From Pseudeuparius sepicola (taxonomy: Eukaryota > Arthropoda > Insecta > Coleoptera > Anthribidae), in the NCBI GenBank assembly GCA_963920635.1, contig OY987303.1:51149223-51213222 (forward strand): DNA of 64,000 nt. The letters run 5' to 3'. Shown one piece after another: positions 55,959 to 64,000 of the stretch (its first letter is position 1; each line of letters starts with the position of its first letter). A model generated the notes under the pieces. That model saw nothing but the letters and a program-made list of their open reading frames with translations. It was not told where the DNA came from and did not search any database. The translations under genes and the position numbers were made by a program.

Positions 55959-56115
55959 CAGGGTGTTTCAAAATTCAGTACAAAGATTTTATACCCATAT
56001 TCCTTTAGGCGCTCTATTCATTTTTTGCCTCAAAAATGACGTAAACCTAATTTGCGGGGGGGGGGGGGAGTTAGGGGGACCTTAAAATCTTTGTTCTGAA
56101 TTTTGAAACACCCTG
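55959..56115. mobile_element. 157-bp TA-flanked MITE (CAGGGTGTTTCAAAATTC ends)
   Basis: The left end CAGGGTGTTTCAAAATTCAG and its complement on the right are flanked by TA (55957-55958, 56116-56117). A GGGGTTAGGGGG-like G run lies at its centre. Confidence 0.85.
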
Positions 56116-56117
56116 TA

Positions 56118-58115
56118 TAACCTGAGCTATAACCTATACCCATTTTGGGTGTTTTTGGGTGTTTTTCTCAAAAATCTCGGATATTATTAAAGCTAGAGGG
56201 TTGCGGTTTTCACGTCACTGTACTGCTTTTTTGAGAGGAATTTGGTGGACCAATCAGATTTTAGATATAAGTTTTATAGTTTCCGCGCATTGGCGTAGGA
56301 CTGAAATTTTCGATTTTTTGGAAACCTCTCTACTGGCTACAACTTATATATATCGACAAATTTAATCAACTATTTTTATAGATTTTTTGGCGTAGAATCG
56401 AATGGAATAATTAGTTTTTTGGTAGCGTTAATAGTTTTTGAGATATGAACCAATGTTATATATATATTTTTAATGGAAGCCATAGTTCAGAAAATAGCTT
56501 AAAACATGGCAAAAATACGGTTTTTCGAAGTACCCTGTACAAACAACGAGAGATATTTTGAAATTATTTCTTTGCAGTTTGATTAGGGCTCACATGAGCC
56601 ATCAATTCCCACGATTTAATGGCCCTACCTTTTACTGAGCGTTCGCAATAAAAATACAAAAATCGAAAATAATCGTTTTTCCCCTTGGTGTTTTTTTGAC
56701 ATTTTTTCTACATTTTTAACTTATGCCTATTAAAAAACATAAACAACATTAAATTTTAGAAAGTATTTTCAATATCAAGTCGTCGGCGACTTCCCTTTCG
56801 AACACTCGTGGTAAAAGTCGCGTTGGGTGAAATTCGGCCTTGAATTTTCTGTATCGAAATTGCCATGTGAAAATCTCTGTTCAAGCCTAATTTCCCACTT
56901 TATGGTCGGCTTAAGTGGTTCTATATATTGGCTGTGCTAATTAAGGTTTTCTGTTTTGCGAGCACGTGGCATTAAGTTGTGGGAGTGGACGATTTCCACG
57001 CATTTTTAGAGTTCCACCAGGGAACTGCAGCAAGTGAACCACGGATAGGACTCCTGGGAACACAGTCTGGGTGAGTTAGCAGCTCAATTTTTTATAATTT
57101 CTTATTAATAACGTTATTTTGAAGACTTCTTGAGCTACTCTCACCTATTTGGTTGTAAATTTGTTTATTAGCACAGATTTAGTAAAACGAACCCTTAAGT
57201 TGGCCGAGGCACGTGAACTTTACCACGGTTCCTTTTTTTTTATCTGGCTTTCGGGCTGTTATATTTTTTCGTCTTGTGTTTCGAGAGCGAACGGGGAAGT
57301 TGCCAAACATTTTTGTATTTTATTCATGTTATCTTTTATCTTGTAAATATTATAGAGTAAATTTATAAGACAGGTTTAGTCGCCGTTTTACTAAATTATT
57401 TCTGGCTTCCTCAGGTAAATATAAATAGTAATAGATTTCGCTAAAAAGTAATAGCGTAATAAATTATCGCCAAAGGTAATAGATCTGTTACAATTGTAAT
57501 AAACTGGCAACACTGTTGCACACCTTCTGGCACCAGCTTGAAAACCACGACCTGACAAGAGTCTCGAGGCATAGCCGAGGTCACATCAACGAGAAGCTTG
57601 GCGCAGAGGTGGCAAATGCTCAGCTTTGACTGTCGAAGGTTTCGAGGTACTCTGTAAAGTAGTCCAAATTTTCTAAGTGCTCTCAACTTAACATTAACAT
57701 CTTGTGTGAACTTTTAGAAACACAGTGCTCTCGTGTTAAACAAACGTCTCTGATTTTGTAGCTCATTTTTGACGAACATAACCATTCTATTGTCAGTTTG
57801 AACTTTAAGCTGCTATTGTTCTTATTACCTTTTGTTAACCACTTTAATGTGCAAATTTCAAATTGTAAATATATTGTAAATTGGAAAATGTTCTGTTTTA
57901 TTTAACCAACAAATAGTTCAAGCTTCTGGCGCTCAAATATAACTATTTTGGTTATAAAATCACGAGTCTTGCGCGGTTGTCTTTGGTTAAGTGCACTTCT
58001 TGTCATTCCGTTCGGAGTCTTTATTTCATAATCATGCACTCTGTATAAGATAGAAAAACCTTAATTTTCCTTTTAATATTTTAGGTGGATCTTAATCCAT
58101 CTACAAATAGTACAT
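56118..58115. other. No gene; one unpaired CCCTG/TA terminus
   Basis: TACCCTG/TA at 56537 resembles the right end of a CAGGGTA element whose left end was not found. A donor-like CTGGGTGAGT lies at 57067. Frames at 57149-57346 and 57441-57686 are unrecognised. Confidence 0.4.
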
Positions 58116-58306
58116 CACGGGCGTAGCCAGGATTTAGTTTTGCGTGGGGGGATTAGTTTGAGAAGTAAATAAAACAACAAAAATATACTTACATGCAATT
58201 TAATATCTATATATTCATCCGAAAAACTACGACATATTTATAAAGTTCTTAACTTTAAATGAAATGGATAAATTAATTTCGTTCCTCTGCGCTAAATCTG
58301 AAACCA

Positions 58307-58600
58307 TTAAAGAAGAAATCTTCGGCTTTTTCTTTTAAGTATATCCACTACTTCATCTGCATGAATTTCTGTTCCATAGTGAATGTTCATTAACCATTAA
58401 GTCTGTTTTCACTTGGAGTGTTTCGTAAATAGTTTTTCAGTCTCCTTAGGCTCGAGAAAGACCTTTCTGGGGTAGCAGTGGATACAGGAATGGTAGCCAA
58501 GATTTGTAGTAATGTGTAAATATTAGGATAAAGGTTTTTATCGCACATATCTAGGCATTCCAAACTAGATTTCGGGGTAGGCAGTCTTCTTATCAGCATG
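58307..58600 (-). pseudogene. hAT transposase C-terminal dimerisation (hATC) relic
   Basis: LYPNIYTLLQILATIPVSTA then TPERSFSSLRRLKNYLRNTP and ENRLNG is a textbook hATC block (iPvs...ERsFS.lr.iK..lR....rL). After a small deletion near 58398 the frame shifts and continues LMNIHYGTEIHADEVVDILK to a stop at 58307. The catalytic and zinc-finger parts are absent. Confidence 0.85.
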
Positions 58601-58807
58601 CAAGGTAGCTGAAGCTTTGATAGCTAAATCCAAATTTGTTTCTTTATTAGAAACCCCTTGACCTTGACTACACCACTTTTTCCAGTAGTCCATACCTTTA
58701 GGTTTATCACCCTTCCTTTTCTTCCCCTCCATTTTTCGACAGTAATAATGATTCACGTATCTATCCTTAACAAGGTCATCGAATAACAGTGCACTAAAAT
58801 TACTCAC
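58565..58807 (-). pseudogene. hAT N-terminal relic
   Basis: An 80-codon frame: MEGKKRKGDKPKGMDYWKKW and VSNKETNLDLAIKASATLHA. A basic leader of this sort precedes the DNA-binding part of TTF-type hAT proteins. It runs directly into the hATC frame, showing where the internal deletion joined. Confidence 0.45.
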
Positions 58808-59247
58808 TTACACGGTACACTTAATTCTCTTCACTATTCGTTCACCACTTTTCACTTTTATTCGCTTCGAGTTCGCATGGAACAATACTGCCGTAAGCGC
58901 GGTCATGCGCCGCGGCGCCGCTTATACATATAGCAGCCCAGTAGCCGTCCAGAAACTTCCACGAACTTCCACAAAGTTCCGCTCATTTCGACCGAGGGGC
59001 GTGGCGAATACTCGAGAAACAACGCAAAGTGTCCCTACAATACAAAATAGTTCGGCTGCAACTGCGTCTGCCTCTCGTCAAAAGATGGCGCTAGGCGCTA
59101 CTATTACTACATATATTCAAACGTAATAATAATTTAACTCTTCACTCCTCGTATTTTTTCGGTATAATATTAGGTAATATTTTGCCTATTTCGGGGGGGG
59201 GGGGGGGGTTGAACCCCCGAAACCCCCCCCCCTTGGCTACGCCCGTG

Positions 59248-59950
59248 CTAATTATAGTTTGTACAACGAGGGTGGATATGATGTCTACGAAGACGAGCAC
59301 GTCGCTGTAGTTGTTAATGGCCAAATTTGAACCATGCAGGTCGCCAAGGTCCCTATTAGAACGGAAATGTTTTCTGAAGAGTACGTAGCTATAGCGAGTT
59401 ACACTCCCACGTACACGCTGATGAATATCCTCAAAGCTCGGCCAGGAGCACCGAAGGGCGGTTCGCGCGTCCCCTGCCCATTAGAAAGTTAAATGAAGAA
59501 AAAACAACCCCCCGGCCAACGTACACAGCCGTTGCTAATGGACATCCAAACAAAAACCGTACGGCATAAAAGGGTTCAGAAATTATGTATATTGACTTTT
59601 CCGGCGTTGGCATGTCGCAAATCCCGTTACCTCGCAGGCTTTATTATGTCCCATATTGAAATACCGAAGGCCGGGATGATCCTTAACACCTTGATGGAAT
59701 AATGAAGTCGGTATAGTATGGTTCCAAAACGAAAGATGCGATAGAGGTAGCGTTTGGCTAAGCTAGAAAAGCGGGAAGCTACATGAGTAAAAACTAATGA
59801 CGCAATGAAGATTTATACTCAGTCATCATTATCGGTTACTTCCCTATGTAGATAGCTCTCTCACATTAACAAAATATAATGGATTTCAGAAGCAGCAAAA
59901 TGTAACTATAATTATGCTCTCCATGTTTCACAAAAATTCTTCTTTTCCTA
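59248..59950. other. No gene recognised
   Basis: Unassigned. Short frames at 59431-59702 on both strands have no domain. Confidence 0.4.
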
Positions 59951-59957
59951 TGTTCAG

Positions 59958-60123
59958 GAAGTTGCTGATATATAAATCAGTCAGTTGCCCCACCATGGCT
60001 ATGTGTATGCCTATACACGGGCCGCGGTAACACATGGAAAATTGTCACCTTACAAGCCTACAAGTAATTCAAAACAAAGTCTTGAGAGGAATCAGAGGTG
60101 CTGATTGGTAACTTACCTTCAGT
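59958..60123 (+). pseudogene. Non-LTR retrotransposon fragment (post-RT region)
   Basis: RKLLIYKSVSCPTMAMCMPI, then a stop, then HLTSLQVIQNKVLRGIRGADW in the same frame. This matches the region after the RT domain of Jockey-like elements (k..lYks.i.P...Yg...W......lq..QNkvLR.i..ApW). No RT core was found nearby. It is independent of the element at 35659-53603. Confidence 0.55.
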
Positions 60124-60552
60124 CTTCCTCAAAAAGCCGCTTCACACTTTGTCTTTACTACGCAATCCCCAAATCGAACCAACCATCTAACTTCTTTCTA
60201 GGTCAGAGACTTTGATCGTTGGGTGAAGATTACCTACCATTCAGTCAACACTTTGATGTATGGGTTTTCTATTCATCTCCAATGCTCCCGCAATGTGTAT
60301 TCTCTGGTCAAAAGTTGAATTTGAATAAATTATAGATACGAGGTATTCCATTTAAAAAGTTTCTTAAAAATGCAAGTTTCTTCGCTTATTTTGAAATAAA
60401 CTAGGTATATTATCTTTTGCAAGAGTTCAATGTTCTTTTTTCACTAGGTTGAAGTTGCGCAATTTGTATGATTAAAAAGAGAGAACACCCAAGTACCAAT
60501 TTAAAAGCTTAGAAGGTTTAGTTAATTTCTATTAGGGCTTTATGGTGGCCAT
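60124..60552. other. No gene recognised
   Basis: AT-rich spacer between the retrotransposon fragment and the CCCAACAAACA element. Confidence 0.4.
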
Positions 60553-61339
60553 CCCAACAAACATTCAAAGTTAAAATTACCTAATTTTTACTACCCAACT
60601 AGTCAGAAATTTATTTTGACCAAACGAGTTTACCTCTATATGAGGTAAAAAAGTGGAAAGTGGGGAATTAACTGGAAGTAATTTTTAAGTTAAAAATAGG
60701 TAATATAACTTTATGGGATTTAGTAAAATTGACCACTGAAGTAGTAAAAATTAGGTAATAATTAGGTAATGTATGTCTATACTTGGACTTAAATCTGACT
60801 ATGAAGAATAGCAGCTTTCTCTTTCTATCAATACCTACGGTAATTATATTCTATAAACGCCCCATGCAATAAATGTCGTCTCTGCCGTTGCCCCTATGAC
60901 CAAACTAATAGATATGCGGAGAGGTATGGAATTGTTAAAGGTGTTTGGATTTTGTTGCCTGTGCAAAAATTTCCTTGCGCCTAAAATATTTCTGTATATT
61001 ATAGGTGAAATACTTCGAAAAAACTCGTGCGCCTCATATATATTGTGTATTTACAAAAAAATATATTTTTTTTCTCATCTTCAAAAATGTTTATTAACAA
61101 AATTCGAATAGGGCAAGAAAATATGCTAAACAAACCTTTGCGGAGTTAATTTGGGTCCCAATGTGTGACTTTTCATATTTTGAAACATAATTGCATCGGT
61201 AAACTTTTAATCATTTTGATTTCAAGATGGAGGGCATCGTTGTTTGTTTGATGGCAAATAAATTCTTAACTATGAAGTTCCATTTTACGTATTTTTAGAC
61301 TTTGAAGTCATAATTTCTTAAATCAGGGAAAATATAACA

Positions 61340-61600
61340 AACAATTTTGACTATATAGTTACATTTTCCCTATTAAAGGATAACGCGACCAAGAAGTTAA
61401 AGTTACAATTAGGGTTATTTTTGGTAATAAATAAGGATTTTGACCATATAGTTACATTTTCCCTATGAAAGGATAACGCGACCAAGAAGTTAAAGTTACA
61501 ATTAGGGTTATTTCTGGTAATAACTACGGATTTTGACCATATAGTTACATTTTCTCTATTCAAGTCACAATTTGGTTTATTTTTGGTAATAAGGGTAATA
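61340..61600. repeat. 92-94 bp tandem repeat inside copy B
   Basis: The word CATATAGTTACATTTTCCCT recurs at about 61352, 61444 and 61538, with GGATAACGCGACCAAGAAGT between. The corresponding place in copy A (8950-9060) has one unit. Confidence 0.85.
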
Positions 61601-61616
61601 AATAAGGTGATTATTG

Positions 61617-61741
61617 GGTCTGTTTCGGCAGAACTTGAAACCAGTTTGAAACTGCCAGGAGCATGCGCAGTTTCATTTTGTCATTCCAAAAACAAAACCG
61701 CGCATGCTTCTGACAGCTGTTTCGTTGTGCTGAAACAGACC
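61617..61741. mobile_element. 125-bp hairpin inside copy B
   Basis: The ends GGTCTGTTTCGGCAGAAC and GTGCTGAAACAGACC are inverted repeats; the stems meet at GGAGCATGCGC and GCGCATGCTTC. The homologue is at 8818-8942. Confidence 0.7.
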
Positions 61742-61906
61742 TACTGCTTTGTTTGAGCCTGTGAATTTTACAAGCCTTTTGGTTGACAACATTGCCAGGT
61801 AAACTCGAGATTAGGTGATAGAGACATACTTATTGCATTTAGTAGTAGCTAATAATATTAGGTATTTTACGAGATTCTTGGATAAATATCAAGAATAGGT
61901 ATCCAT

Positions 61907-62122
61907 TCATCTATAAATAGAGTTTTTCATTTCAAGCTGCCCCTGGAGAGATTCATCAATTTCTTCTGCGTACTCTTCCAAATTAGTATCATTATATGAG
62001 GTTTCTAATATCATATTGGTAACTGTTTGCACTTCTGGAACACTCGCAGACTTATCTATCCCGCTATTTTCAAAGGCGTAATTTTTTATTTTCTTTATGG
62101 CCCGATTGTGTTATTTAGGCAC
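61907..62122 (-). pseudogene. Small exon of the CCCAACAAACA element, copy B
   Basis: The minus-strand frame contains HNRAIKKIKNYAFENSGIDK, SASVPEVQTVTNMILETSYN and TNLEEYAEEIDESLQGQLEM before a stop at 61907. The codon matching the ATG of copy A is GTG, and the fourth codon is TAA where copy A has CAA, so this copy cannot start. The alternating basic and acidic composition and the match to copy A argue that it was once coding. No domain recognised. Confidence 0.45.
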
Positions 62123-62859
62123 GTTCCTACAATACTTTATAGAAAATAATGCAAAATCCAAATTTTAAATAACAGATTATATCAGTACCTACCTAACAGA
62201 ACAAGCTACACTTCAGTCTTTACATGTTCAGTGTTCACAATTCACTTTCACACTGCAAACTATTTTTCGACTTTAAAAACTGTTTTGGAACAATTTTACT
62301 TCAAGAAATTTTGACCTTCTTTAAGCCCTTTTTACCTTCAAGTCCGAAAAACTAGTCTTTTTGAACTTCACAGTAATTATTAGGTTACTGTATAAACCTA
62401 AAAACGACCAAAAACCTATAGGGATATAATAGGTCGAATATAGAGATTAAGTTACTTAACTATCCAACCTATTTTTGACCTAACCTACAGGGACAGATAT
62501 TGAGACAAAATTTACTTCTTTATAACAGAATTTCTTAAATTATCTTTTGACTATAAGGGCATCTATAAAGTTAAAATAAGTAAATATTGACCAAAAATCG
62601 ATGATAAAATTTTCCTTGTCTTCAAAGTCTGATTTTAGGTAATAATAAACTAAATTAGGACCAAATAAAGTTTTCTAAAAGTTGAGCGTTTATGAAGTTT
62701 ATAATTAGGTTAAAAATTAGTAGTTTTAGATAACAAAAATTTCTTCTTAGGTTTTTCAAACTTTAAAGGATTTTCTAAAGGAACAAATTGGTAATATTTT
62801 ACCTCCGTAGGTAATTCTCACTCAAACATTGGTAAACTTGACTAGCCCTGTTTGTTGGG

Positions 62860-64000
62860 ATATGATAAATCATTAATTTATTTATTTAGTTTTGCGGGGA
62901 GTTTTAATAATGATTTTAAGAATTTGTTGTGAAGCCATATAGTAGTCTTTATGTCTGTTTGTCCTTATATTAACTGATTTATCAAGGTGAATACTAAAAT
63001 AAAACTTGTTGGTTGTAAAAGTCTGTTTATAAATCTAATTTGCTTTGAGATAATTTAGTTTCAGATTGATTTTGTTGAACTGTGTTTAAACTTTAAAGAG
63101 TTAAAATTTGAGCATCCAGGTTGGTTTCTATCTTAAATTAAAATTAATATTTTCATTTTAATTTTTAATTGGGAACTCAAAATTAAGGGGATATTTTAAT
63201 TTTGAATTGGGAACTGTTTTCAATTCAATATCCACATCTAAGCTTCATGTCTGGGCAAGTAGAATTAAAATAGCATTACTTATCCATTTAATTTTTTAAT
63301 TGGGTTTTCCGCCACCAAACTGATTAAACTTTTTCAAGTTGCCTGGAAAATTCTTAAATTCTTAACAGTAAATGGACTAAACTTTGAACTTGTAACTCAA
63401 AAAATATCTTCAACAAATTTGTTTTCTGATCTTTGGGAGAATAAATCTTCCTCCTTTCTCAGAGATCATGTCACGTCAAAGTGAAATGACAGATTAATAA
63501 ATGTCAAGTTAAAATGCCATGACAACAGAAACAATAACCTGTGTTTTATCTAATTATCTATACTAACTAACTTCTCTTTGAACAACTGACAATAATATTT
63601 TACCATTGATTAAGGTATTCGAAATTCCTTATTCAATGATTTTACTGAATTCTAATGAACCTTCAGCAACACAGTTGTCTATATTTCCTAGAATAAATGC
63701 TGATTCTATAATTTTTCGTCTATTTATTACGTCTAGTATGCTCCAGAAGATTTTTCTCAAGCAATGACAATCCAACAATTGAATAATATTCTAACAGAAG
63801 GTTCTGATATGGAACCACTATAGATAAAATTGGAAAGGAAACAACTTTTTTAATTTTTTTTTTAATTTTACCAGGCGATTTTTTTACTTTCAACCGATTT
63901 TTTTCAGTTACTTCGAAACATATTTACAGATCGAAAAATTCGGGTATGTGTTTGGAAAAAATATATCTAATTGATGACATCATCACTCTCACTTCCAAAA
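62860..64000. other. No gene recognised
   Basis: AT-rich DNA with diverged internal repetition of TTTTAATT/TTGGGAACT words at 63130-63310. No coding sequence or element ends were recognised. Confidence 0.4.

Larger units (their letters stand above)
58116..59247 (-). mobile_element. Internally deleted hAT element
   Basis: The ends CACGGGCGTAGCCAGG (58116) and GGCTACGCCCGTG (59247) are inverted repeats of the hAT type. The minus strand carries an N-terminal piece and a C-terminal hATC piece fused by a large internal deletion. A G/C homopolymer block lies inside the right end. The 8 bp flanking each end do not match, so the target duplication is lost or the ends have eroded. Confidence 0.8.
60553..62859 (-). 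mobile_element. CCCAACAAACA element, copy B (complete ends)
   Basis: The termini CCCAACAAACA...TGTTTGTTGGG are an 11-bp inverted repeat with AT on the outside at both ends. It shares its length with the inverted copy at 7906-9720. It contains a 125-bp hairpin (61617-61741), a 92-94 bp tandem repeat (about 61340-61600) that is single-copy in copy A, and a small exon on the minus strand (61907-62122). The superfamily is not recognised; the protein, if any, is mostly missing. Confidence 0.75.

Noticed and set aside
58945..58985. Heat-shock-element-like GAA/TTC words (GAAACTTCCACGAACTTCCA) inside the hAT
   Set aside because: Only one GAAnnTTC pair has correct spacing; the others are offset, so a functional element is not supported.
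58108..59255. 8-bp target duplication for the hAT at 58116-59247
   Set aside because: The flanking octamers TAGTACAT and CTAATTAT agree at only two positions.

Overview
This 64 kb window is AT-rich eukaryotic DNA made almost entirely of transposable elements and repeats. An insect is the best fit: it carries mariner relics ending in a HFEHLL-type C-terminus, an arthropod GCDTTS-domain protein, FADD-type non-LTR retrotransposon pieces, a THAP exon, GTAAGT/TTNCAG introns and frequent TAGGTACCTA strings. The order cannot be fixed from sequence alone. No host housekeeping gene was recognised. The only long intact reading frame belongs to a transposon.

Layout. 0-4.4 kb: unremarkable DNA with one tRNA-like Pol III unit. 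4.4-5.3 kb: head-to-head pair of GCDTTS-protein relics. 5.6-9.7 kb: copies of an element ending in CCCAACAAACA, cut by a MITE and joined to another dispersed repeat. 9.7-17.5 kb: mariner fragment, hAT-type MITE, a THAP first exon killed at a zinc-binding Cys, and decayed palindromes. 17.6-22.2 kb: a 4.6 kb inverted repeat holding a hAT element with a perfect 8-bp target duplication, a mariner relic and a palindromic element. 23-27 kb: palindrome, 122-bp tandem repeat, conserved small peptide and foldback. 27.1-34.9 kb: several TA-flanked inverted-repeat elements, a mariner transposase relic and a 324-bp tandem repeat whose copies give an empty insertion site. 35.7-53.6 kb: one degenerate non-LTR retrotransposon split by a stack of nested insertions. 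53.7-64 kb: second copy of the 7.3 kb repeat, TTAA and TA MITEs, an internally deleted hAT, a retrotransposon fragment and the best copy of the CCCAACAAACA element.

Centre of interest (40486-52484). A 12.0 kb DNA transposon has CACACAGAAAA termini, a 2-bp TA duplication and end regions rich in AGTATAT/AGAATAT motifs. It carries two tandem genes: an eight-exon SAM-domain protein gene (41113-48119), and 58 bp downstream an uninterrupted 808-codon gene for a C2H2-zinc-finger transposase with a CACTA/tnp2-like DDE core. The layout recalls plant En/Spm (an end-binding accessory protein plus a transposase), but the accessory protein is a SAM-domain protein. In this copy the SAM gene has a stop and a frameshift in exon 4, its first intron holds a 3.1 kb foreign element, and a MITE has landed in the last codons of the transposase and supplies its stop codon.

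Many smaller elements share one design: near-complete palindromes, termini starting CAG (often CAGGGTG) and a TA duplication. They range from 56 bp to 1.85 kb. Mariner relics in the window are plausible relatives of their mobilising enzyme, but that link is inference.
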